A DNA stretch of 10,455 nucleotides from Cyclostephanos tholiformis (taxonomy: Eukaryota; Bacillariophyta; Thalassiosirophyceae; Thalassiosirales; Thalassiosiraceae), in contig JALLPB010001276.1 in the NCBI GenBank assembly GCA_036939975.1, positions 1-10,455 on the forward strand. The letters run 5' to 3'. The position numbers and the translations under genes are program-made. Below are positions 1 to 8,500 of the stretch, one piece after another. Positions within the stretch are counted from its first letter, which is position 1. Each line of letters begins with the position of its first letter. The notes under the pieces are model-generated. The model saw only the letters and a list, made by a program, of their open reading frames with translations, did not search any database and was not told where the DNA came from.

Positions 1-2
1 CT

Positions 3-569
3 CTCATCGCTCTGCAGCGTCGATGTCTTCTATTCGTTTTCTCGCTTACATGTCGTGATGGACCTCGTTCGACATTTGGGCCCGGCCCATTACCCCCTTC
101 CAAGCATTCCTTCGACCAGGACTTGAAGGCCATGGCAATGGCGGTGGTGAGGGAGGGTTGCGTTGATGAGACGTTGTCCGCACTTGAGGCGGCCGCCGAG
201 GCCGATTTTATCAAGCGAGTGCTCGAAAATGGAGCGGCCGGTAAGAAGTATTCCGGCATTGATAGGGATGTCCTCGCCTGGATCGGAGACGAGTTGCAGA
301 TTATTGCTGAGGAGGAGGGTAACCATGCTGCCTTGGCATGGCGCACAATCAGGTGGGTGTGTCATATTGATTGTGATGCGTGTGATGCAGTCAACGAGCA
401 GGTGTTTAACAAGGATGAGTTGGATAAGGCATTCCAGCTTCGCTTTGCATCCTTTCATGGCAATGCTGAAAAAAAGAAGAGGATCGAAGAAGATTGGAGG
501 ATGATTTATTCTGATGATAATGACTTTGTTAGTCATCAGAAGACTTGTGCTGAGGCCGTGATCGCTTGA
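3..569 (+). CDS. Ferritin-like (diiron-fold) protein, 3' end only
   Basis: The reading frame is open from the left edge to the TGA at 567-569, giving the last 188 residues; the start lies outside the window. The recognisable part begins with FGPGPL (about 75-92), followed by the helix VVREGCVDETLSALEAAAEA (about 141-200) and the helix IIAEEEGNHAALAWRTIRW (about 301-357). An EGC..ET helix followed by an ExxH helix and an AWRT..W tail is what I know from bacterial and algal ferritin-like proteins, where the Glu and His residues ligate a di-iron centre. The enzymatic role of that family is unclear to me. Residues before FGPGPL do not resemble the family, so an intron or divergent exon may lie there; a possible acceptor (ctctgcag) ends at 17. 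The C-terminal 60 residues are acidic and polar, with no motif I recognise. The gene is tail-to-tail with the next gene. Confidence 0.6.
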   Translation, partial: LIALQRRCLLFVFSLTCRDGPRSTFGPGPLPPSKHSFDQDLKAMAMAVVREGCVDETLSALEAAAEADFIKRVLENGAAGKKYSGIDRDVLAWIGDELQIIAEEEGNHAALAWRTIRWVCHIDCDACDAVNEQVFNKDELDKAFQLRFASFHGNAEKKKRIEEDWRMIYSDDNDFVSHQKTCAEAVIA

Positions 570-979
570 GTGTTATCAAATGCATTTGGTTAGCATAATG
601 TCACGTGCCCACTTAGTTTTTAGGGAATTGTTTATTGGAAAGGACTATAAATTGTTGTCACATTAATGTTTTTTGATAATCCGACCCGACATACGAATTT
701 GACTATGCACGTCGATATCAATCATAAAACATGAACCTTGAGTGCGAGAAGTAGGGTCATGGCCTATCATGCATCACATATGGTGATTAAATCCTTTGAT
801 AACCTTACTATTGAAATAATTGACCTGGCAGAAATCGAACTGACCAATCATACTATTATCATGACTCGAAATGACACAAGTGATAACTTTTTTTTTTCAG
901 TAATCATTAATCCAGAGAGGATCTATCTAAGAAAAATAGTGACAGAGAGATTGTATTACCGAAAAAAAAACCGCATCTC
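570..979. other. AT-rich tail-to-tail spacer
   Basis: This 410-bp stretch separates the 3' ends of two convergent genes and presumably holds both 3' UTRs. It is clearly more AT-rich than the flanking coding DNA, with T-runs around 888-897 and A-runs around 962-970. I see no RNA gene, repeat or convincing coding region. A pyrimidine tract ending in CAG at about 888-900 looks like a splice acceptor on the plus strand, but no convincing donor or downstream exon goes with it. Confidence 0.6.
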
Positions 980-2839
980 CTAAGGTCTTTTCTTCATCAA
1001 TGCCTGCCTGGTCGCCCTGCAGACCTCCTCCCCCCTCTGATTGAAAGCGACGTGCCGAAAAACAACGATGCCCTGATTGGGTCTGCTTTTGCTCTCCCTA
1101 CGATCCAACACCTCCGTTTCCGCGCGGAGCGTATCACCAGGATAGACCGGTTTCGGGAACGATACCTCCGAGAAGCCAAGGTTCGCGACCGTGGTGCCGT
1201 GCGTGCACTCCGGCACGGACATGCCAACGAGAAGCGCGAGCGTGAACATGGAATTGAATAGCGGCCTACCCGCCGATGCCAGCGCCGCCGTCGACGAGTC
1301 GCCTCCCAACAGCGCGTCGGCATTCTCTCTTGACAATTCGTGATCCAAGTGTATTGGTGCGGGATTGAGGGTCAGGCACGTGAAGAAGACGTTGTCGGAC
1401 TCGGTGACGGTTCGTGTCAGGTAGTGCATGACTTTCAATCCAGGATGGAGGTCCTCGAGGTACTTGCCATGACAAATGCGGGGGAACGGCGTCGTCTCCG
1501 TCCTCCCACCCGCCGCCGCCGTCGCGCTAGTACCGCCAGTCATCTCGACCCCCCCCACCCCCGCGACGACGTTGGAATACGTCGCGCCAACCCCCACCTG
1601 CGCGACGACGACTGCGTCGTCGTCACGTTGGCGGCGGACACCGCACGCCTCCCCTCTCGCGATGACTTTCTTCGCCCTGACGTAATGCGGTAGGTCGATC
1701 ATCTTCCCCTCGTATTCCATCGATCCCTTCCTCCTCGTACCGTCCTCCCCGTTTTCCATCCCATCCTCCCACATCGTTACGATACGATGCGCCTTTTCCA
1801 CATCCTCCACGGACGGCACGAACGCATCATTCGCACCACGTATCTGATCGGGATGCAAGGTCAATTTGCCGTCGTATCCCATCCTCATCGCGTCATGCGC
1901 CTCCTTCCCAAAGCCGGACACATCGCGGACGTTCTGGTATATGCCGTCGATCGCCTGGACATTCGCGGCCCTCGCGGCGAGTAGGCACATCGTGCGACAG
2001 TGACGGTAGACGTCGAGGTATGCACTGTAACCATCATTCTCGTCAATTCGCGTGCAAGTGCCGCCCAATTCCGCGGACAGGTCCTCGCATCCCCAAGTTA
2101 TGGCGATCACCCTCGGACCCCTGGCTATATCCCCGATGTTCAATACCGCGCTCGGTGTCTCGGTCGCAATCGGCAGTAGGACCCTTGGACGACGATGTCG
2201 TCGACGGGACGACGACAGCGACGAGGCGGAGGCGATGACGTCCTCCTCCCCCCGTTCCAATTCGGATAGCACCCCGTAGAGCATAAATAATTCCTCCCTC
2301 GTTTCCACCTTCGGCACCACGTAGCCGTCGGCGCCGTCGAAGGACGCCAATAGGTCGTCCCTCCAATGATCTCCGGAGAGGGGATTGATCCTCACGAGAA
2401 CCTCGGGCATCGGCGTCGAATGCGACGACGTCGCCATGCCGTCGTCGTGGGTCGTCGTCGCGCGACTACGATCGAGGAGGAAGGAGCGCAGTACCTCCCT
2501 CCCGCGTACTTTGTCCCTAACGGAATCCTCGAGGTCGTACACGACCGTATCGGCGCCCAGAGATAACGACTTGTTTAGATAGCGATCGTTATCGGCGGGG
2601 ACGAAGTGGACCGATCGTCGGGGGCGTTGTCGTTGACGTGTTCGCCAGGCCTCGTCATCGCCACTTGCGTGAGGGGAGGAGAAAGCGCGAGGGCGGCAGG
2701 GGGGACGACCGACGAGGATAAGGGATGGGGAGGGCGCGACGAATATCCGATGTTGAGGTCGGCGGGGGAGGAGGAGGAGGGGCTGATGGTGGCAACGCCT
2801 TGGGACGAGCGAGGGGCGGAAATGGTGCGCCATCGACAT
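980..2839 (-). CDS. CitE/CLYBL-type CoA-ester lyase fused to MaoC-type hydratase
   Basis: Single exon, 619 residues. The ATG at 2837-2839 follows an in-frame TAA at 2846-2848, which fixes the start. Residues 1 to about 70 are rich in Arg, Pro and Ser and nearly free of acidic residues until about 60, as in a mitochondrial presequence. Residues about 74-395 form a CitE-family TIM barrel: [14 protein letters not shown] at 74-87, [11 protein letters not shown] at 97-107, VRIN at 149-152, PKVET at 176-180, [10 protein letters not shown] at 225-234, [12 protein letters not shown] at 249-260, [11 protein letters not shown] at 296-306 and [13 protein letters not shown] at 321-333. Such enzymes cleave beta-hydroxyacyl-CoAs (citramalyl-, malyl-, HMG-type) with Mg2+, held by acidic residues in these motifs. 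A Gly/Ala/Val-rich linker at about 405-450 leads to a MaoC hot-dog hydratase (about 452-619): TESDNVFF at 479-486, NPAPIHLD at 492-499 with likely catalytic Asp482 and His497, then [24 protein letters not shown]. Low-complexity inserts at about 126-144 and 196-216 enlarge the lyase. Likely activity: hydration of an enoyl-CoA, then cleavage of the hydroxyacyl-CoA; substrates are inferred. Confidence 0.88.
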   Translation of the reverse strand: MSMAHHFRPSLVPRRCHHQPLLLLPRRPQHRIFVAPSPSLILVGRPPCRPRAFSSPHASGDDEAWRTRQRQRPRRSVHFVPADNDRYLNKSLSLGADTVVYDLEDSVRDKVRGREVLRSFLLDRSRATTTHDDGMATSSHSTPMPEVLVRINPLSGDHWRDDLLASFDGADGYVVPKVETREELFMLYGVLSELERGEEDVIASASSLSSSRRRHRRPRVLLPIATETPSAVLNIGDIARGPRVIAITWGCEDLSAELGGTCTRIDENDGYSAYLDVYRHCRTMCLLAARAANVQAIDGIYQNVRDVSGFGKEAHDAMRMGYDGKLTLHPDQIRGANDAFVPSVEDVEKAHRIVTMWEDGMENGEDGTRRKGSMEYEGKMIDLPHYVRAKKVIARGEACGVRRQRDDDAVVVAQVGVGATYSNVVAGVGGVEMTGGTSATAAAGGRTETTPFPRICHGKYLEDLHPGLKVMHYLTRTVTESDNVFFTCLTLNPAPIHLDHELSRENADALLGGDSSTAALASAGRPLFNSMFTLALLVGMSVPECTHGTTVANLGFSEVSFPKPVYPGDTLRAETEVLDRRESKSRPNQGIVVFRHVAFNQRGEEVCRATRQALMKKRP

Positions 2840-3238
2840 GGTGTATTAACACATCATAGTGGTGGAAAAAAAAGAAAATGAAAAAAATGACGACCTTGAT
2901 ACATTCTTACCGATTCCTCCGTGAATTAATTGGAATCAAAAAATAATGAACCAAATCAGAGACAAAAATAATATGTTCTGACACCACGTGAGACCGACAG
3001 ACGGAGGCGCCTCTCTCCGATGGATGAAAAAAAAATGACAACATCCATGATAATATTATGTTGTGCAGAAAGCCGTAATTGGAAATGATCCGCGGTGAAG
3101 GTGGCTATCGTAGTACTACCAGAGCTCGAATCGACCTCTCCACCGCCGCGTCGCCGAGACCATTTTTTCATTCGGCGAGAGGCGAATCGCGAACAAGAGT
3201 AAGGGGCTGGACTCGAGCACGAGTGCGCCGATTATGTC
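2840..3238. promoter_or_regulatory. Divergent promoter region between lyase-hydratase and aminopropyltransferase genes
   Basis: The two flanking genes start at 2839 (minus) and 3239 (plus), so these 399 bp must carry both 5' UTRs and probably both core promoters. The left third is A-rich on the plus strand (runs at about 2866-2886). A palindromic CACGTG (E-box/G-box core, the usual bHLH/bZIP target) lies at 2985-2990. No clear TATA box is seen for either gene. For the plus-strand gene an in-frame TAA at 3200-3202 precedes the start. A short out-of-frame ATG at 3234-3236 lies just upstream of it. Whether transcription is truly coordinated cannot be read from sequence. Confidence 0.45.
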
Positions 3239-5381
3239 ATGAGACGTAGTCTCGCCAAGGCGTTGCTCTGGCGGGCGTTTGCCATGGGTAACGCCCTGAC
3301 GATGATTGCACTCTTATTTGGCAAGAACTTGGACGTTGCCATCTTTACAGCCATGGTTCATTTCGATGGAGGGGAATCAAAACTGAATATCATTGATTCC
3401 TCTGTCTCCGAACAACCCCCCATAAAACAGCATGGAAACGACAACAAGGATGCTCCTTCACTTCCTTCGGGACAACAGCTGTTGGTGGACATCAAAAATG
3501 TCGACTATCAATTCCTAAGCTCGGGAGTGCAAATAGCCAAGGCGATGGCATATCTCCTCGAGGAGTTCCCGGATGCACGACCGCTGTCCTCTCATTGCCA
3601 TTCCCTCGTGCACGTGGGAGAGGGAGTGAGCTGTTTCGTACTATCATCGGATGGGCACATTTCCGTACGTTCCTGGCCCGCGGAGGGGGTGATCATTGTG
3701 GATTTATTCATTCGTGGCGCATCGACGTTATCGATTCCAGTATTATTGCTTGCTATCAAGAGGCTGTTTGCCATTGCCAGTCTTGATTCGGAGGATGAGT
3801 GTAGTGATGTACATCTGGCCGAACCGAAGATTTTATGGTCCCATAAGTTACGCGGTTTCCGCGAAGGATTTTCTCCTTGCTATCGACGATACGGTAATCC
3901 CCTCGAAACGGATGTGGGTCTTGATACATTGCGGATGCACTACTTGGATAAGAAGGAGGTATTAACTTCGAGGACGACCAAGTTTCAGCATGTTGACATA
4001 TACGAGGTCATCAACCCTCGAGTGAATTCGTTGGCATGGTACGAGAGGTCTTTGTCCGATAATGGGTCATATGAATCGATCCATCCCGAGATGTACAGAC
4101 CCGATAGAGTACTATATCTTGATGGTGTTCAACAGAGCTCATTGTACGGGGATGCCGCATACCACGAGGCATTGGTTCATCCTTCCATGATCGCCCACCC
4201 GAACCCACAGCGCGTGGCAATAATTGGTGGTGGAGAGGGTGCCACACTGCGCGAGGTCCTCAAGCACAACACAGTCAAAAAAGTTGTGATGATCGAAATC
4301 GATGAAGAGTTAGTCGCGTTGTGCAGAGAGTATTTGCCCGAGTGGTCCAACTGCGCAGATCTAGTAGGGAGCGATGCTACTTCGTGTTTTGATGACTCTA
4401 GGGTCACTGTATCGTTCGAGGATGCATTTGCTTGGTTCGTCAAGAATTTTGGTAGTGGTAAGAATAGAAGAGAGCAATTTGATATTATTATCATGGATGC
4501 ATTGGATCCAGACCACTACGTCGAGATCGTGGGCGCGCTATACAATAATGACCAATTTGTACACTCGTTATACCATGGTCTAACTGAGGAGGGAGTGGTG
4601 AGTTTCTGGTGTTATTCATACAGACAGTCTTTCCGAACGCCATCGTTCAAAATAAAGCGTTTCCGCATTCACAGTTTGTGGTTCAGATGGGTGAGGCAAG
4701 TGAAAGTGACGATCCAAGCCTTGAGATAGGCCCAACGAAGGATGCAGCCCATATGGCAAGTGCAAGGTCGAGAATTTTAGTGCACTGGCTTCGTATTATA
4801 AAAAAATCTCACGTCAGTCGTCAAACGTCGATATCATTTTTCTTTTTCTTAGATGGCAAAATTGGAAAGTGCAGGATTTGGGAGCATGCATGGATATGAC
4901 GAGGTATGTCGAGTCTGACTTGGCCAGCTGCTGCGACCTCCATCCAGTGATTCTTAAATTTTAACTTGACCATCAATCACTACAGGGCCACAGCGGATTT
5001 TATGCGCCTTGGTCTTACATCGTTTGCTTCAAGGACTCAAAGTCAAGGGCGAGCTGGTATGAAACATCTGCAGGGATTGATATCAAACTGCAACAACGGT
5101 TGCATAAAACCAAATCGGGAAAGCTGTCCCTTCTGTACTTCGATGCATCGACAATGTTGGGCTACCAATTGCCCGCCAAAGTCGACGAAACTGTGTATTG
5201 TCGTAAGGTGGTAAAACCATGGGAATGCGAGGATAACTTCGATGGATTAGATCCAAAGATTGTGAACCCAATATCAAACCTGGACCATAAGCGAAGCAAG
5301 GCAAAATTTCCCACTCAATATTTTAATGGCACAATATACAGTCCTTTATTCGAGCGTCGATCGAGACAGATCTTGCTATGA
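3239..5381 (+). CDS. Membrane-anchored spermidine/spermine synthase-like protein with AdoMetDC-like N-terminal domain
   Basis: Exons: 3239-4597, 4675-4755, 4853-4903, 4986-5381; 628 residues. Introns of 77, 97 and 82 nt were placed by reading frame and family match; the second needs a GC donor. Residues about 14-41 are hydrophobic and look like a signal anchor. Residues about 80-180 resemble the prokaryotic AdoMetDC fold (LLVDIKNVDY, then SDGHISVRSWPAEG at 137-150 and VDLFIRG at 154-160). Aligned with the bacterial ESHLSIHTWPE..FTCG signature, the pyruvoyl Ser is Gly139, the His is Arg144 and the Cys is Arg159, so the domain cannot self-process. Residues about 245-520 form the aminopropyltransferase: YLDGVQQSS at 293-301, YHEALVHP at 308-315, GGGEGATLREVL at 330-341, IEIDEELV at 352-359, and DALDP at 420-424 carrying the catalytic Asp; VVQMGEA and YDEGHSGFYAPWSY follow across the exon joins. 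It should transfer an aminopropyl group from decarboxylated SAM to a polyamine. The dead N-domain is also a feature of animal spermine synthase, where it serves dimerisation. The acceptor amine is unknown; long-chain polyamines for silica are one possibility in diatoms. Confidence 0.88.
4756..4852 (+). other. Probable GC-AG intron (second intron of the aminopropyltransferase gene)
   Basis: The donor reads atg|GCAAGT, the standard form of the rare GC donor class. The acceptor is a long pyrimidine tract, tttttctttttcttag, ending at 4852. Splicing here joins ...DAAHM to MAKLESAGFGSMHGYDE in phase 0 and restores the family's C-terminal part. The only frame-compatible GT donor I found (4760, with an acceptor ending at 4874) would delete the conserved LESAG segment. 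The heptamer atggcaa occurs at both junctions (4753-4759 and 4853-4859). Confidence 0.65.
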
Positions 5382-5544
5382 GATCTCCCAACAGTGTATG
5401 ATGCATCAAATTTGGCGGTTAGAAGGCAGACCGACAGAGAGATAGCGGTATTTTTTTTCTTGTACGATATCATATGATGCCCTTAATACTTAAGTCACTA
5501 CCTCTACCAGTATCGTTGTGGACCATTGACTGCCCTGATACTAT
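5382..5544. other. Short convergent spacer with two 3' UTRs
   Basis: These 163 bp lie between the stop codon of the aminopropyltransferase gene (plus) and that of the carboxylase gene (minus). The stretch is AT-rich, with a T-run around 5451-5458. No gene, repeat or canonical AATAAA signal is obvious. Confidence 0.5.
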
Positions 5545-8500
5545 TCATGTTCTGAACACTCCGTATGCGTTCCCTTCTTTTAGAGGATGAAAGTCTTTGG
5601 AAACCACCCTCAGCGCCTGCCCCAAGACTGTCCTCGTCTCTTCGATTTGAATCACACCATCATCCCAGAGTCTTGCGGTTGCAAAGTACGGCGATCCCTC
5701 TTGTTCATATTTTTCCAACAAACGTGCCTCAAACGCGTCATTCTCTTCTTGGGTCATGGGTTTGCCTGTTTGCTTTTCCATTTGATCATTCTTCACCGTT
5801 GATAGTACACTCGCGGCTTGTGGACCGCCCATTACCGAGATGCGCGAATTAGGCCATGTGAAGAGAAATCTCGGATCATAGGCTCTGCCACACATTCCAT
5901 AGTTGCCTGTGCCAATGACGAGTGAGCGAACAGAGTATAAGATGTCCTTGGCAACTTTCATATGATGCCCAATTTTGCCTCTTAACCTACCTGCGCCATG
6001 ACTGCCTCCAACAATAAGAGTAATTTTAGGAACAGGAACCGTAGCCACGGCAGTAACCTCCAAGTTCGAAGTGAACACGCCAATGAGATGCATACTTGAT
6101 ACATTTAGAACAAACATGCCCACGCACATACCAATTTCGCACCATCCTTGGCGATGCCATTGTTCTCGGCTTGTTTCCCAACCATAAAGCCAGTGATATT
6201 TTGAACAAAGAGAATGGGAACCTTGCGCTGTCCACAGAGCTGAATAAAATGCGTCGCCTTCAATGAACTGTCGCTGTTAATTAGTTCCAGAAAGTGTAAA
6301 CTTGGTTGAGAGTCATTTAGAGAGCAACGAAAAACAATTTGAAATGATCAATTCAAACCTGAAAAGGATGCCATTGTTCGCAACAATCCCTACGGGCAGT
6401 CCATGAATCTTCCCAAATCCGCAAACGATACTTTTCCCAAATCTCTCTTTGAATCTGAATTTAGTTTTGAGGTTGTGAGAGGTTCATTTTAGATCTAACA
6501 GCTTTTGAGAAAACAACGAGCAAGAATCGCCATATCTTGAAAAATTCTTACTCATGAAAGCGGCTGCCATCAAGGACACGTGTAAGAATCTGTCGAACAT
6601 CAAAAGGAATTCGATTATCTTCTGGTATAATGGATAGCAAATCTGAAAGTGGATACAGCGGCTCCTCAATGAAGCTGCTGCTATTCTTTATCATGGGGCT
6701 TCGCAATTGTGCGTCGGTGGGGAGAGAACCAACAATTTGTCTCACTTTTGCCAAAGCGCTGGGCTCGTCCATTGCGAAATGATCCGCTACGCCCGAAATG
6801 CTCGTATGTACATGGGCCCCGCCCAATTCTTCCGCTGTCACGACCTCTTGGGTGGCAGCTTTCACAAGCGGAGGGCCCGCGAGGAATATCGTTCCATTTT
6901 TATCCACGATCACACTCTCGTCGGACATCGCTGGCACATAAGCTCCACCGGCCGTGCACGAACCTAACACAACTGCCAACTGAGGCACACCGGCGGCCGA
7001 CATATTTGCTTGGTTAAAAAAGATACGCCCGAAATGTTCCCTGTCGGGAAAAACTTCGGCCTGCCTATGAAGATATGCTCCACCTGAATCCACCAGATAA
7101 ATGCACGGCAAACGATTCTCGGCGGCGATCTGCTGTGCTCTAAGGTGCTTTTTGACCGTTATTGGAAAATAAGTACCACCCTTAACGGTGGCATCATTAG
7201 CAACTATCATGACCTCTCGTCCATGCACGATGCCGATGCCGGCGACCACTCCCCCGGAGGGAAGGTCGTCGATGCCATCGGACGCATATAAGCCATTACC
7301 ACCAGCGAGGGCACAAATTTCCATAAAAGCGCTTCCATGATCAATGATCAACTTAATCCTTTTGCGTGGGAGCATTTTTCCACGCTCTGTGTGCAAGGCT
7401 ACCGCCCGCTCGTCACCGCCAGATTTGACAGCCGTGAGCTTCGCTGATAGCTCTTCCTTCAGTGCTAAATTCCTCCTCCGGCGTTCCTGGGCCTTTTCGT
7501 CATTTAGCTGTGAATCCGGCACGGAGCGAATTATTGGAAGCGACAAATCGCCGTCGTTGACATTATACAGTGGAACGAATTCGTCTGAGGAGCGCCAAAC
7601 GTCCATGGAGGGATCGGAGTACTGGATGCCACGTCCTTCACCCACACCACGCTCACTGGCGCTTGCTGTCGATGTACTGTCATCGATAATTTCCTCATGA
7701 CCTTCCAACACCGCCACGACCGTCTCGCCAGAAACCTGCTCACCTGCCCTACACCTTATTTCAACGACAATTCCTTTCACCGGCGAGACCATTTCGGTCT
7801 CAATCTTCATCGCGCTGAGTACCACAACAACATCTCCCACATCGATTTCATCGCCAGGCTTTTTTTTCACATCCAAGATGTTCCCCGTCATGGGAGGCTT
7901 GAGTTCGAATCGGATTTTTTCCTCGGAATACATCGATTTGGGTACTGCTGCGCTAGACGTTTTCACCCGTTGGTGATTTTTCTTCGATGTCTTGCTTGGA
8001 TTCAGCAATTCAGGATTGTCCGATAAGAAGCTCGTGTTGACGCGATTCGCGACGAAATCCGGATGTGTAATTATCCGCTCGATGGCGTCGATGTTATTCG
8101 CAACTCCACGAATATCGAAATCCTTGAGCGATCGGAGCAGCAGTTGGCGGGCATTCTCAAAGCTTTCCGGCGTGACGCCATCGGCGAAGCATATCAACTA
8201 AGGCATATTCATATCATTTTGGTTATTACTTTGGACTGCGAACAACGGAAAAATGCGAACCAACGAACAAGCGAACCAACGACCCATCCTTACGAACCAA
8301 CTAATGAACAAAGCACAGGCCTCCCTCCCCAAACCTCTCACCTTTCCAACGAGAGGATCGTACATTTTATTCGGCCGGAAGCCCGCGTACCATCCCGCGG
8401 AATCGCATCTCACCCCCTCCCCGGACGGCTCGACGTACCGCTCCAATACCTCCCCCCGCCCCGGCATCATCGTTATCCTCGCCTGCACGGCATGTCTCCT

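Noticed and set aside
90..536. Long open frame on the minus strand opposite the ferritin-like gene
   Set aside because: Antisense to a frame with clear helix motifs; its translation has no family features.
888..900. Splice-acceptor-like pyrimidine tract ending in CAG
   Set aside because: No matching donor or coding exon on either side; T-runs are common in this spacer.
738..983. Open frame of 81 codons on the plus strand
   Set aside because: It starts at TTG, lies in AT-rich spacer, ends inside the stop codon of the opposite gene, and has no recognisable motif.
2655..2881. Pro/Ser-rich and Gly/Glu-rich open frames overlapping the 5' end of the lyase gene
   Set aside because: Shadow frames of the arginine-rich presequence; no independent support.
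4598..4729. Continuation of the first aminopropyltransferase exon to a stop at 4729
   Set aside because: After LTEEGV the reading loses all family similarity, while splicing at gtg|GTGAGT to 4675 restores VVQMGEA.
4760..4874. Alternative GT-AG intron for the second intron of the aminopropyltransferase gene
   Set aside because: Frame-compatible, but it removes the conserved LESAG segment and ignores the much stronger pyrimidine-rich acceptor at 4852.
8198..8341. Biotin carboxylase as a separate protein ending here
   Set aside because: The open frame simply reads through an intron to its acceptor TAG. The GTGAGA donor and the join YDPLVGK/LICFADG fit one continuous protein.
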